Below are positions 26,361 to 34,823 of a stretch of DNA of 64,000 bases, piece after piece; the first letter of the stretch is position 1, and every line of letters begins with the position of its first letter. The notes under the pieces were generated by a model that had not been told where the DNA came from, did no database searches, and saw nothing but the letters and a program-made list of their open reading frames with translations. This DNA is from an uncultured Pseudomonadota bacterium (GTDB taxonomy: Bacteria; Pseudomonadota; Gammaproteobacteria; Steroidobacterales; Steroidobacteraceae). The translations under genes and the position numbers were made by a program. The stretch is from positions 23,309-87,308 of the forward strand of contig CADEFQ010000002.1 in NCBI GenBank assembly GCA_902826635.1, read 5' to 3'.

Positions 26361-28110
26361 GCAGGAACAGCTGGTCGAGTTCGGCGAGCGAGAGGCGTGT
26401 CCAGGTCGGCCGCCCGTGATTGCACTGATCTGCGCGCTCGGTTGCCTCCATCTGGCGCAGCAGCGCATTCATCTCCGGAAGGCTGAGTCGCCGATGCGCG
26501 TGAATGGCGCTTCGGCACGCAAGGTTGCCGAGGAGCCGGAAACCCGGTTCCTCGAAATGCCGCGAGCCACCCTCGTTCATCGCATCCCGCGCGACCTCGC
26601 GCAGCAGTTCCGCGAGATCGGTGCGTGCGCCGAGCAGCGCCGGCACGCGTCGCACGGCCAGGCTCTCCGGCGCGAGGCGTTCAATTGCAAAGCCGAGCGC
26701 GGACCATTCTTCGCTTGCGGCAATGACCGCGTCCGCCTCGTGGGCCTTCAGCGGCACCGTGATCGGCGCGAGCAAGCCCTGCGAGGCCACTTCCTGCGCC
26801 ATCTGCCGCTTGTAGGCCTCGTACAGCACGCGCTCGTGCGCCGCGTGCATGTCGACGAGGATCAGGCCGGCCGCGTTCTGCGCGAGAATGTAGATGCCGT
26901 GCAGTTGCGCGATCGCGGTGCCGAGCGGCTCCGTCGCGCTGCCCGTCGACACCGCTTCCGCGACGGCCCAGGGCGATGCGCTCCACGCCCCGGCCACGGC
27001 GGGGAGGGTTGACGACGCCGGCGCGAACGGCAGCGGGAGCGGTGTCGCGAACGGGTGCTCCGGCGCTTCGATGGCCGCGGCGGTGGCGCCGTGCGCAGCG
27101 CTGGCGGCACTCGGCTGCGACGCGGCGAGCGTGCGCTCGATGGCGCGGAATACGAAGTCGTGGATCTGGCGGCTGTCGCGAAAGCGCACTTCGAGCTTCG
27201 CCGGATGCGCGTTCACGTCGACGAGCCGAGGATCGAGCGACAGGTTAAGCAGGTAGGTCGGATGGCGCCCGTGATAGAGCACATCCCGGTAGCCGAGACG
27301 CACGGCACTCATCAGCAGGCGGTCGCGGACATGGCGACCGTTCACGAACCAGTATTGCGCATCGGGTTGTGCGCGCGCCGCCGTCGGCGCGCCGATCCAG
27401 CCTTCGATCGCCACCGGCCCCGCCGCGTGGCGCACCGGCAGCGCCCGCTCGAGAAATTCCGCGCCGAGCACCGCATCGACCCGGCGGGCGGCGTCTTCGT
27501 CGGGCGCGAGTGCCGGCGCGTCGAGCAGTACGCGAGCGCCATTGCGCAAGCGAAACGCGACATCCGGTCGCGAGAGCGCGAGGCGCTCGACCCATCGCAG
27601 GATGTGGCCGGTCTCGGTCGCGTCGCTGCGCACGAACTTGCGCCGCGCCGGGACGTTGTAGAAAAGATCGCGCACTTCCACGGTCGTGCCGGTCGGATGG
27701 GCCGCGGGTCGCAGCGTGCCGACCTGCCCGCCTTCGACGCTGATCTCCTGCGCCTGCGCGGTGCCCGCCGGGCGCGACACGATGCGCAACTTCGCGACGG
27801 ATCCGATCGAAGGCAGCGCCTCGCCGCGAAAGCCGAGCGTGCCGACGGCCTCGAGGTCGTCGAGCGAGGCGATCTTGCTGGTCGCGTGGCGGGCGATGGC
27901 GAGCGGCAGTTCCGGGGCCGCGATGCCGGCTCCGTCGTCGCGTACGCGCAGGAGCCCGACGCCGCCCCTTTCGATATCGATCTCGATGCGCTGCGCGCCG
28001 GCGTCGAGTGCGTTCTCGACGATTTCCTTGACCGCCGAGGCTGGCCGCTCGATCACCTCGCCCGCGGCGATCTGATCGATGAGTTCACCGGCGAGGACGC
28101 GAATCGGCAT
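26350..28110 (-). CDS. mutL: DNA mismatch repair protein MutL
   Basis: 586 residues. The N-terminal GHKL ATPase has IAAGEVIERPASAVKEIVEN, RDDGAGI and GFRGEALPSIGSVAKL. The C-terminal dimerisation domain contains DMHAAHERVLYE, which fits the DQHA(X)2E(X)4E endonuclease motif with Met for Gln, together with ACRSAIHAHRRL and QCNHGRPTW. This predicts a nicking, Pseudomonas-type MutL and not the endonuclease-free E. coli type. There is no ribosome binding site; TACAAT lies six bases before ATG, suggesting a leaderless start. Confidence 0.96.
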   Translation of the reverse strand: MPIRVLAGELIDQIAAGEVIERPASAVKEIVENALDAGAQRIEIDIERGGVGLLRVRDDGAGIAAPELPLAIARHATSKIASLDDLEAVGTLGFRGEALPSIGSVAKLRIVSRPAGTAQAQEISVEGGQVGTLRPAAHPTGTTVEVRDLFYNVPARRKFVRSDATETGHILRWVERLALSRPDVAFRLRNGARVLLDAPALAPDEDAARRVDAVLGAEFLERALPVRHAAGPVAIEGWIGAPTAARAQPDAQYWFVNGRHVRDRLLMSAVRLGYRDVLYHGRHPTYLLNLSLDPRLVDVNAHPAKLEVRFRDSRQIHDFVFRAIERTLAASQPSAASAAHGATAAAIEAPEHPFATPLPLPFAPASSTLPAVAGAWSASPWAVAEAVSTGSATEPLGTAIAQLHGIYILAQNAAGLILVDMHAAHERVLYEAYKRQMAQEVASQGLLAPITVPLKAHEADAVIAASEEWSALGFAIERLAPESLAVRRVPALLGARTDLAELLREVARDAMNEGGSRHFEEPGFRLLGNLACRSAIHAHRRLSLPEMNALLRQMEATERADQCNHGRPTWTRLSLAELDQLFLRGR

Positions 28111-28116
28111 GGGTGG

Positions 28117-28122
28117 ATTGTA
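28117..28122 (-). promoter_or_regulatory. Possible -10 of a leaderless mutL transcript
   Basis: TACAAT sits six bases before the mutL ATG and no purine-rich ribosome binding site is present between them. No convincing -35 is seen, so confidence is low. Confidence 0.3.
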
Positions 28123-28129
28123 GAGCGGA

Positions 28130-28178
28130 AGTCCGCCTCAGTCCGCCTCCACCTCAGTCCGCCTCCGCCTCAGTCCGC
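28130..28178. repeat. Short tandem repeat between amiC and mutL
   Basis: AGTCCGCC recurs at 28130, 28140 and 28156 and, truncated to AGTCCGC, at 28172, embedded in CCTC-rich spacers with 10-, 16- and 16-base steps. The copies cover the intergenic gap and the last codons of amiC (stop at 28170). Slippage-type expansion is the simplest origin. Confidence 0.6.
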
Positions 28179-29375
28179 GGCGGCGAGCCGCCGCAGTTCG
28201 GCGAAGCGCGTTCCCTCCGGCGGGCTGCGCGTGAAATAGCCCTCGACACCCGCGACGATGGCGCCGGCGAGCTTGCCACGCTGCGAGTCGCTACGCAGCC
28301 GCCGCTCATCCGCAGCATTCGTGATATAGGCGGTCTCGATCAGCATCGACGGGATATCGGGGGACTTCAACACGAGGAACCCGGCCTGCTGCACGCGCGG
28401 CTTGCGCACCGGCACGACGCCCCCGAACGAATCGAGCACATGCTCGGCCGCCTGCATGCTCGCGCTGATATTGGCCGATTGCGACAAATCGAGCAGTACG
28501 GTCGCGAGCACGTTGTCCTTGTCGCTCAGCGAGACTCCCCCGCGAAGGTCGGCCGCATTCTCGCGCTCGGCGAGCCAGCGCGCGGCCTCGTCGGTCGCGC
28601 CACGCTCCGACAGCACGTAGACCGACGCACCCGAGACATCCCGGTCGCGCAGTGCATCCGCGTGGATCGACAGGAACATGTCGGCCTTCGCGGCACGCGC
28701 GCGCCGGATGCGTTCACGATGCGCGATGTAGTAGTCGCCGTCGCGAATCAGTACCGCGCGCATGCCCGGCTCGCGGTTGATGCGCTCGGCGAGTTCACGC
28801 GCGATCTCGAGCACCACGGCCTTCTCGCGCGTTCCACCGTGACCGATGGCCCCCGGGTCCTTGCCACCGTGTCCGGCATCGATCGCGATCACGACGTCGC
28901 GCGCGCCACTTCCCGGCGCGTGCGCGGGTTTCACGACGCGCGATGTTCCCACCGCCGCAACTGCCTCCGCCGGCGCGTCCGCGTCCGGTAGATCCACGAC
29001 GACCCGATGCCCGCCGTCGGCCGACGGCGCGAGGCGCGCGGCGCGCGGCTCGGCCTCGAGCGTCGTCTCGATCACGAGGCGCAGCGTGCCGCCCGGCTGC
29101 ACGCCCGAACGCACGGCGATGATCGGTCCCTGCGCGCGCGGCAGCTTTACGTCCGGGGCGAGTTCGGTGCCTTCGAGATCGAGCACGACGCGACGTGGAT
29201 TCTCGAGGGTGAAGAGCTTGTAGTCGGCGGCGGCGGTGAGATCCACGACGATGCGCGCGCCCGTCGCCTCGGTGGAAGCGCGTACCGCGAGCGCCGAACT
29301 CGCGGCGCCGCTGGCATCGCCCAGCGCGACGGTCGCGGCGAACAGCAGGAGAACGGCGGCCAGCAACGTGCGCAT
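28170..29375 (-). CDS. amiC: N-acetylmuramoyl-L-alanine amidase, AMIN plus Amidase_3 domains
   Basis: 401 residues. A signal peptide (about 1-19), an AMIN domain (about 28-130; FTLENPRRVVLDLEGTEL) that targets septal peptidoglycan, and an Amidase_3 zinc domain (about 165-390) follow. Zinc and catalytic residues are seen in IDAGHGGKDPGAIG, the Glu of KAVVLEIARELAERI, FLSIHADALRD and LIETAYITNAADERRL. It hydrolyses the amide between MurNAc and the stem peptide during daughter-cell separation and is likely activated by EnvC/NlpD-type factors. No LysM domain is present. The symbol amiC rather than amiB is my choice on domain content. It probably has its own promoter inside an inverted repeat. Confidence 0.92.
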   Translation of the reverse strand: MRTLLAAVLLLFAATVALGDASGAASSALAVRASTEATGARIVVDLTAAADYKLFTLENPRRVVLDLEGTELAPDVKLPRAQGPIIAVRSGVQPGGTLRLVIETTLEAEPRAARLAPSADGGHRVVVDLPDADAPAEAVAAVGTSRVVKPAHAPGSGARDVVIAIDAGHGGKDPGAIGHGGTREKAVVLEIARELAERINREPGMRAVLIRDGDYYIAHRERIRRARAAKADMFLSIHADALRDRDVSGASVYVLSERGATDEAARWLAERENAADLRGGVSLSDKDNVLATVLLDLSQSANISASMQAAEHVLDSFGGVVPVRKPRVQQAGFLVLKSPDIPSMLIETAYITNAADERRLRSDSQRGKLAGAIVAGVEGYFTRSPPEGTRFAELRRLAAAD

Positions 29376-29412
29376 GGCGGCTTAATGTAAAGCCGCCGCC
29401 ACGCAATATCAA
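29376..29412 (-). promoter_or_regulatory. amiC promoter within a perfect inverted repeat
   Basis: On the minus strand TTGATA (29412-29407) and TACATT (29389-29384) are 17 bases apart, a good sigma-70 layout. The -10 is exactly the 6-base loop between perfect 8-base arms GGCGGCTT and AAGCCGCC (29376-29397), and the arm nearest the gene abuts ATG 29375. There is no room for a ribosome binding site, so a leaderless message is likely. The repeat could be an operator covering the -10. Confidence 0.5.
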
Positions 29413-29418
29413 TTGAAA

Positions 29419-29871
29419 TTAATGAGATACGTAAACAAGCTCGCGTGCGCCCGCATACCAGCCATCTCCCCGCGAGCTCCCCGCGATCCGCTCGATCCGA
29501 TGTGCAGCGGGCCCGATCGACAATCGCAGATGCAGGTCGCACTCCGGCAGGCGCGCCGCGCCCCGCTCGGGCCATTCGACGACCCACAGATGGCGCGGCG
29601 CGTGCAGGTCGCGAAGACCGAGTGGTTCCAGCTCGTCGGGATCGATCAGGCGATAGAGGTCGGCGTGCACCACGGTGAGCGACGCCAAGGTGTGCACATC
29701 CACGAGCGTATACGTCGGGCTGCGCACCGGGCCGGCGACCCCGAGCGCCGTGAGCAGCCCGCGCGCGAGCGTCGTCTTGCCGGCGCCCAACTCACCGCTC
29801 AGGAACAGCAGCAACGGCGCGGTGTCGAGCGCGGGCAGCGCACGCGCGAGAGCCGCGCCGAATGCGCCCAT
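29419..29871 (-). CDS. tsaE: tRNA threonylcarbamoyladenosine biosynthesis ATPase TsaE
   Basis: 150 residues. P-loop SGELGAGKTTLARGLL, the SPTYTLVDVH segment and HADLYRLIDPDELEPLGL identify TsaE. It binds the TsaB-TsaD heterodimer and uses ATP to cycle the enzyme that makes t6A37 on ANN-decoding tRNAs. It sits between nnrDE (23 bases upstream) and amiC, the standard order. The C-terminus carries the expected WPERG motif. Confidence 0.94.
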   Translation of the reverse strand: MGAFGAALARALPALDTAPLLLFLSGELGAGKTTLARGLLTALGVAGPVRSPTYTLVDVHTLASLTVVHADLYRLIDPDELEPLGLRDLHAPRHLWVVEWPERGAARLPECDLHLRLSIGPAAHRIERIAGSSRGDGWYAGARELVYVSH

Positions 29872-29894
29872 CGCCTCGGGCGTGCGCGCGTCGA

Positions 29895-31370
29895 TCAGAT
29901 GTTGACCCAGGTGCGCAACTCCCCGACGACATCGCGCGCGATGAGACCGCGCTCGCCGCCGCGCGCAGCGGCGTCACCCGCCAGCGCATGCACGAGCACA
30001 CCGACGCGCGCCGCAGCGAGCGGGTCGCCGAGCTGCGCAAGAATGCCGGCGATCACCCCGGTGAGCACATCGCCCATGCCGGCGCTCGCCATCCCGGGAT
30101 TGCCGCGCTCGCACAGCTGCGGGGTGTCTCCGTCGCGCCCCACGAGCGTGCCGGCGCCTTTCAGCACGACCGTGCCGCCGTACTTGCGGCAGAGCTTGTC
30201 GAGCGCACCCAGCCGATCAGCCTGCACGGTCCCGGTTTCCGTGCCGAGGAGGCGCGCGGCTTCGCCCGGGTGCGGCGTCAGGATCCAGTGGTCCGCGCGC
30301 AGCGACGGATCCTCGGCGAGGATATTGAGCGCATCCGCATCGACGACCAGCGGCTTGCCGGACGCCACGGTGACGCCGAGCACCTCCCATGCCCACGCGC
30401 TGCGACCGAGGCCCGGTCCGATCGCGACGACATCAGCGCGAGTCAGCAGCTCGCCGAACTGCGAGACGTCGAGTCCGACGACGATCAGTTCCGGGCAGCC
30501 CGCCGAAATCGCGGCGACGTTCTCGGGCGCCACGGCCACCGTGACGAGGCCGGCGCCGACGCGCAGCGCCGACTCGCCCGCCAGGCGCACTGCGCCCGGC
30601 ATGCCGGGGCCACCACCGATCACGAGCACATGGCCGAAGCTGCCCTTGTGGGAAGCGCGGCGACGCCGCGGCAGGGCGCGCGCGATGTCGGACTCGCTCG
30701 CGCGCAGCAGGCGCGGGGCAAACCCGGGCGTGGCCGGCGGCGTGACTTCAAGATCGTCGAATTGCAGCGTGCCCGCATACTCGGGGCCGTCACCGACGAA
30801 CAGCCCGCTCTTCAGGCCCACGAAGGTGATCGTCGCTTCCGCGCGCACGGCCGCGCCCAACGGCACGCCGGTGTCGGCGCACAGCCCCGACGGCAGGTCG
30901 ATCGCGAACACCGGCTGTCGCGCTGCATTCACGGACTCGATCACGGCCTGCATCGCGGGGCGCAACTGGCCCCTCGTTCCGAGGCCGAGCAGCGCATCGA
31001 CGATGACCTCGCTCGATCCGAGCGCGTCGTCCGTGAACGGCTGCACCTCGCCGCCGCTCGCGATGAATTCCTCCGCCGCGCGCTGCGCGTCGCCGCGCAA
31101 CGATTCGACCGGCGCCGCTGCAAGCACCGTCACGGTGAGCCCCGCGGCGCGCGCGAAGCGCGCCAGCACGTAGCCATCGCCACCGTTGTTGCCGCCGCCG
31201 CAAACGATCGCGATGCGATGCGCGGTAGGCCAGCGCGAACGCAGCGCGCGCAGGCTCGCCTCTCCGGCGCGCTTCATCAGCGTGTAGCCGGCGACGCCGA
31301 GTTTCTGGATCGCGTAGTCGTCGAGCTCGCGAACCTGCGCCGCCGTGAAGATCGCCGTGGGAAGAGCCAT
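29895..31370 (-). CDS. nnr: Bifunctional NAD(P)HX epimerase/dehydratase
   Basis: 491 residues from ATG 31370. The N-terminal YjeF_N epimerase domain (about 8-210; CGGGNNGGDGYVLARFARAA) interconverts R and S forms of hydrated NAD(P)H. The C-terminal ribokinase-like dehydratase (about 225-480; GSFGHVLVIGGGPGMPGAV, VVDADALNILAEDP, GMGDVLTGVIAGILAQ) dehydrates S-NAD(P)HX with ADP. It repairs damaged cofactors in the cytoplasm. TATAAT lies six bases before the ATG and there is no ribosome binding site. Divergent from queG with a 31-base gap. An in-frame extension upstream would cross that gap and is rejected. Confidence 0.94.
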   Translation of the reverse strand: MALPTAIFTAAQVRELDDYAIQKLGVAGYTLMKRAGEASLRALRSRWPTAHRIAIVCGGGNNGGDGYVLARFARAAGLTVTVLAAAPVESLRGDAQRAAEEFIASGGEVQPFTDDALGSSEVIVDALLGLGTRGQLRPAMQAVIESVNAARQPVFAIDLPSGLCADTGVPLGAAVRAEATITFVGLKSGLFVGDGPEYAGTLQFDDLEVTPPATPGFAPRLLRASESDIARALPRRRRASHKGSFGHVLVIGGGPGMPGAVRLAGESALRVGAGLVTVAVAPENVAAISAGCPELIVVGLDVSQFGELLTRADVVAIGPGLGRSAWAWEVLGVTVASGKPLVVDADALNILAEDPSLRADHWILTPHPGEAARLLGTETGTVQADRLGALDKLCRKYGGTVVLKGAGTLVGRDGDTPQLCERGNPGMASAGMGDVLTGVIAGILAQLGDPLAAARVGVLVHALAGDAAARGGERGLIARDVVGELRTWVNI

Positions 31371-31376
31371 GCGCCG

Positions 31377-31384
31377 ATTATACT
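31377..31384. promoter_or_regulatory. Overlapping divergent -10 elements for nnr and queG
   Basis: ATTATACT reads TATACT toward queG (17 bases before its ATG) and TATAAT toward nnr (six bases before its ATG). The whole divergent gap is 31 bases. Simultaneous initiation in both directions from the same DNA is unlikely, so one direction may exclude the other. No strong -35 is seen on either strand. Confidence 0.4.
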
Positions 31385-31401
31385 GATCGCGGTCGACCGC
31401 C

Positions 31402-32493
31402 ATGCCCGAGACACGGACACCCGATACTGCTGCGATCAAGCGCCTGCTCGCCTCCGAGGCGGCTGCGCTCGGCTTCTCGCAGGTGGGCGTCACGGACATC
31501 GACCTCGCGCAGGACGAGCTGCACCTCGATCACTGGCTCGCAGACGGCCGCCACGGCGAAATGGGTTACATGGCCCGCCACGGCACCAAGCGCTCGCGGC
31601 CCGCCGAGCTGTTGCCCGGCACGCGCCGCGTGATCTCGGTGCGGATGGATTACTGGCCGCCGGCTACGCGGGACGCGCAAGCGGTGCTCGACGACCCGGC
31701 GCTCGCCTACGTGTCGCGATACGCACTCGGGCGCGACTATCACAAGTTGATGCGCAAGGCGCTGGCGCAGCTGGCCGCGCGCCTCGAAGCCGTGGCCGGT
31801 CCCTTCGGCCATCGCGTCTTCGTCGACAGTGCGCCGGTGCTCGAGAAGGCGCTCGCACGCAACGCGGGCCTCGGCTGGATCGGCAAGCACACGAACCTGA
31901 TCGCGCGCGACGCCGGCTCGTGGTTCTTCCTCGGCGAGATCTACACGACGCTCGAACTGCCCGTCGATGCGCCGGCCACCGCCCACTGCGGCACCTGCAG
32001 CGCCTGCATCCCCGCTTGCCCCACCGGCGCGATCACCGCACCGTTCCAGCTCGATGCGCGCCGCTGCATTTCCTACCTCACGATCGAGCTGCACGGCCCG
32101 ATCCCGGAAGCGCTGCGCCCGGCGATCGGCAACCGGATCTACGGCTGCGACGACTGCCAGCTCGTGTGCCCCTGGAACAAGTTCGCGCGCGACGCGCACC
32201 ACCCGGATTTCCGCGCGCGTCACGCGCTCGACGCGCCGCGACTCAGCGAGCTGTTCGCATGGAGCGAGGCGGATTTCGACGCGCGCATGCGCGGTTCGGC
32301 GATCTACCGCATCGGCTACGAGCGCTGGCTACGCAATATTGCGGTCGCGCTCGGCAACGCCCCCTCGACGCCGGAGACCCTCGCCGCACTCCGGAGCCGG
32401 GCGGACGATGCCTCGGCACTCGTGCGCGAACACGTCAGCTGGGCAATGGCGCGGCACGCGGGCGTCAGCGATCAACCTGCAGGTTGTCGATGA
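31402..32493 (+). CDS. queG: Epoxyqueuosine reductase
   Basis: 363 residues. The protein is a cobalamin- and [4Fe-4S]-dependent enzyme that carries out the last step of queuosine synthesis in tRNA wobble positions. Two ferredoxin-type clusters are visible in CGTCSACIPACPTGAI and GCDDCQLVCPWNKFA. HEAT-like helices close the C-terminus. The N-terminal GFSQVGVTDIDL and DYHKLMRKALAQLA segments are typical. It is on the plus strand, and its end overlaps the convergent panC by 29 bases. Confidence 0.95.
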   Translation: MPETRTPDTAAIKRLLASEAAALGFSQVGVTDIDLAQDELHLDHWLADGRHGEMGYMARHGTKRSRPAELLPGTRRVISVRMDYWPPATRDAQAVLDDPALAYVSRYALGRDYHKLMRKALAQLAARLEAVAGPFGHRVFVDSAPVLEKALARNAGLGWIGKHTNLIARDAGSWFFLGEIYTTLELPVDAPATAHCGTCSACIPACPTGAITAPFQLDARRCISYLTIELHGPIPEALRPAIGNRIYGCDDCQLVCPWNKFARDAHHPDFRARHALDAPRLSELFAWSEADFDARMRGSAIYRIGYERWLRNIAVALGNAPSTPETLAALRSRADDASALVREHVSWAMARHAGVSDQPAGCR

Positions 32494-33313
32494 GCCTCGC
32501 CTTGCCGATCCGCGCGGCGGCGAGCACCACCAGCTCACGATCAGCCGGTGTGGGCGCCGCGAGATCAGCGCGACGGCGCACGGCGAAATAGTCGATCCGA
32601 AAGCCATGAGCCGCGAGGCTTTCGGCGCCGGCGCGCTCGATCGCCGCCAGGTCCGCCGCGCCCGTTGCAATCGAGCGAATCGCGGCCGAGAGCGCCGCAT
32701 GGATCCGCGGCGCGATCGCGCGCTCGGCCCCGGTCAGGTACTGGTTGCGTGAGCTCATCGCAAGGCCATCCGCCTCGCGCACTGTCGGCGCCCCGACGAT
32801 TGCGACCGGGAAACACAGGTCCGCGCTCATGCGCTGGATGACCGCGAGCTGCTGAAAGTCCTTCTCGCCGAAAATCGCGACATCGGGCTGCACGATATTG
32901 AAGAGCTTCGCGACGACGGTCGCGACACCCTCGAAATGACCAGGGCGAAACTCGCCGCACAGCGTCGTCGAGATCACCGGCACTTCGATCCGCGTCGGCG
33001 CGCCCGCCCCCTGCCCGTAGACCTCGGCGACATCCGGCATGAACATCAGGTCGCAACCCGCCGCGCGCAGCATGTCGGCGTCCCGCGCCGGCGTGCGCGG
33101 ATAGTGGGCAAAGTCCTCGTTCGGCCCGAACTGCATCGGATTGACGAAAATGCTCGCCACGAAGCGCTCGCCGTGGCGGCGCGCCAGCTCGATGAGACTG
33201 ACGTGGCCGGCATGCAGATTGCCCATCGTCGGCACGAACGCGATGCGGGCGCCCTCCCGCTTCCAGGCACGCACGCGCGCGCGCACGTCCGCGATCGTCG
33301 TCACAGTGTCCAT
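32465..33313 (-). CDS. panC: Pantothenate synthetase
   Basis: 282 residues from ATG 33313. It condenses pantoate with beta-alanine using ATP to make vitamin B5. Markers are VPTMGNLHAGHVSLIELARR (HxGH), SIFVNPMQFGPNEDF, FGEKDFQQLAVIQRM and MSSRNQYL. It follows panB by 7 bases in the panB-panC order. A longer in-frame extension into panB is not supported. Confidence 0.97.
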   Translation of the reverse strand: MDTVTTIADVRARVRAWKREGARIAFVPTMGNLHAGHVSLIELARRHGERFVASIFVNPMQFGPNEDFAHYPRTPARDADMLRAAGCDLMFMPDVAEVYGQGAGAPTRIEVPVISTTLCGEFRPGHFEGVATVVAKLFNIVQPDVAIFGEKDFQQLAVIQRMSADLCFPVAIVGAPTVREADGLAMSSRNQYLTGAERAIAPRIHAALSAAIRSIATGAADLAAIERAGAESLAAHGFRIDYFAVRRRADLAAPTPADRELVVLAAARIGKARLIDNLQVDR

Positions 33314-33320
33314 GGACGTC

Positions 33321-34151
33321 TCAGGCGAACCCGTGCTCGGCGCCAGGATAGCTGCCGCCCTTGACTGCGCGCACAAAACCCCGCAGCGCCTCGAGATTGT
33401 TGCCGGCGCCCTCCATGAAGTTCTGCACGAAGCGCGGCTTGCGACCACTCGTGATGTCGAGAATGTCGTACAGCACGAGAATCTGGCCATCGGTCGCGGG
33501 ACCGGCGCCGATGCCGATCACCGGCACGTCGAGTGCGGCGGTGATCTCCGCGCCGAGTTCGTTCGGTATGCACTCGAGCAGCACGATGTCGGCGCCGGCC
33601 GCCTCGAGCGCCCTGGCGTTCGCGAGCATTTGCTTCGCCGCATCCGCGCCGCGCCCCTGCACCCTGAAGCCGCCCGTCTTGTGCACCGACTGCGGTTTCA
33701 GGCCCAGGTGCGCGCACACCGCGATGTCGTGCTTCGCGAGGAACTCGACGATCTCGATCTGGCCCGCGCCGCTTTCGAGCTTCACCATTTCGGCGCCGCC
33801 CTCCTGCATCAGGCGCACCGAATTCTCGAGCGCGCGCTCCTTCGACGGATAGCTCATGAACGGCAGGTCCGCCATCAGCAGCGGCCGATGCGCGCCGCGC
33901 GACACCGCGCGGCAGTGGTACACGATGTCGTCCATCGTGACGGGCACGGTGGTGTCATGGCCCTGGATCACCATGCCGAGCGAATCGCCGACCAGGATCA
34001 CGTCAACGTCGGCGATGTCGAGCAGCACCGCGAAGCTGGCGTCGTAACAGGTGAGGCTCGCGATCTTCTCGCCTTCGCGCTTCATCTTGTGCAGCGTCGA
34101 CAGCGACACGGGGGCCCGCGCCGAATCGCGCAGTTCGAGGTGGGTGTACAT
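33321..34151 (-). CDS. panB: Ketopantoate hydroxymethyltransferase
   Basis: 276 residues. PanB transfers a hydroxymethyl group from methylene-tetrahydrofolate to alpha-ketoisovalerate. TCYDASFAVLLDIADVDVIL, VGDSLGMVIQGHDTTVPV (metal ligand Asp), VKLESG and GIGAGPATDGQILV are characteristic. A pathway link exists within the window: the co-transcribed folK makes the folate scaffold it uses. The gap to the deoxynucleoside kinase gene is 15 bases. Confidence 0.97.
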   Translation of the reverse strand: MYTHLELRDSARAPVSLSTLHKMKREGEKIASLTCYDASFAVLLDIADVDVILVGDSLGMVIQGHDTTVPVTMDDIVYHCRAVSRGAHRPLLMADLPFMSYPSKERALENSVRLMQEGGAEMVKLESGAGQIEIVEFLAKHDIAVCAHLGLKPQSVHKTGGFRVQGRGADAAKQMLANARALEAAGADIVLLECIPNELGAEITAALDVPVIGIGAGPATDGQILVLYDILDITSGRKPRFVQNFMEGAGNNLEALRGFVRAVKGGSYPGAEHGFA

Positions 34152-34166
34152 GCGGAAAAGTGTGCC

Positions 34167-34823
34167 CTAAATCGCCCGGTGGCGCATCGGATTGAAGTAG
34201 TGGCGGCCCTTGCGCACCCGACCGGCCGCGGCCAGCAATTCCTCGAAATCCGCCGCGTTCTCCACGGGGTCGATCGCGGCGGCGTTGACGATCAGCAGGG
34301 GCGCGTCCGTATAGCCGTGGAAGAACTGCGCATACGCCTCGTTCAGCCGTTCGAGATAGGCGCGTTCGATCAGCTGCTCGTATCCGATCCGGCGCTTCGC
34401 GATGCGCTCGAGCAATACGTCCACCGGCGCCTGCAGGTAGATCACGAGGTCCGGTTTCGGCGCATCGATCGCGAGGCGCGCAAAGACCTGCTCATAGAGG
34501 TCGAGCTCCGCCGCGTCGAGCGTCAGGCGCGCGAAGAGCCGGTCCTTTTCGAGCAGGTAGTCGGCGACCCGTTGCGACGCGAACAGGTCCTGCTGGTTCA
34601 TCGCGGCCTGCTGCTGCGCTCGCTGGAAGAGGAAGTGCAACTGGGCGGGAAACGCGCCCGCGCGCGGGTTGCGGTAAAAGCGCTCGAGGAAGGGGTTTTC
34701 GTCCGCCCGCTCGAGAATGAGCGCCGCATCGAGTTTGCCGGCGAGCCGGCGCGCGAGGCTCGTCTTGCCGACGCCGATCGGCCCCTCGACGACGATATAG
34801 CGCTGGGTCGCGGCGGCCGTCAT
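34167..34823 (-). CDS. Deoxynucleoside kinase family protein
   Basis: 218 residues from ATG 34823, overlapping the folK stop (ATGA). P-loop GPIGVGKTSLARRL, the ERADENPFLERFY substrate segment (Glu and Arg for the base and sugar), FLFQRAQQQAAMNQQDLF and the LID arginine region IAKRRIGYEQLI identify a dNK/dGK-type kinase. It phosphorylates deoxynucleosides for salvage. The folK-dNK-panB-panC order is common in Proteobacteria. Which deoxynucleoside it prefers is not readable. Confidence 0.9.
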   Translation of the reverse strand: MTAAATQRYIVVEGPIGVGKTSLARRLAGKLDAALILERADENPFLERFYRNPRAGAFPAQLHFLFQRAQQQAAMNQQDLFASQRVADYLLEKDRLFARLTLDAAELDLYEQVFARLAIDAPKPDLVIYLQAPVDVLLERIAKRRIGYEQLIERAYLERLNEAYAQFFHGYTDAPLLIVNAAAIDPVENAADFEELLAAAGRVRKGRHYFNPMRHRAI

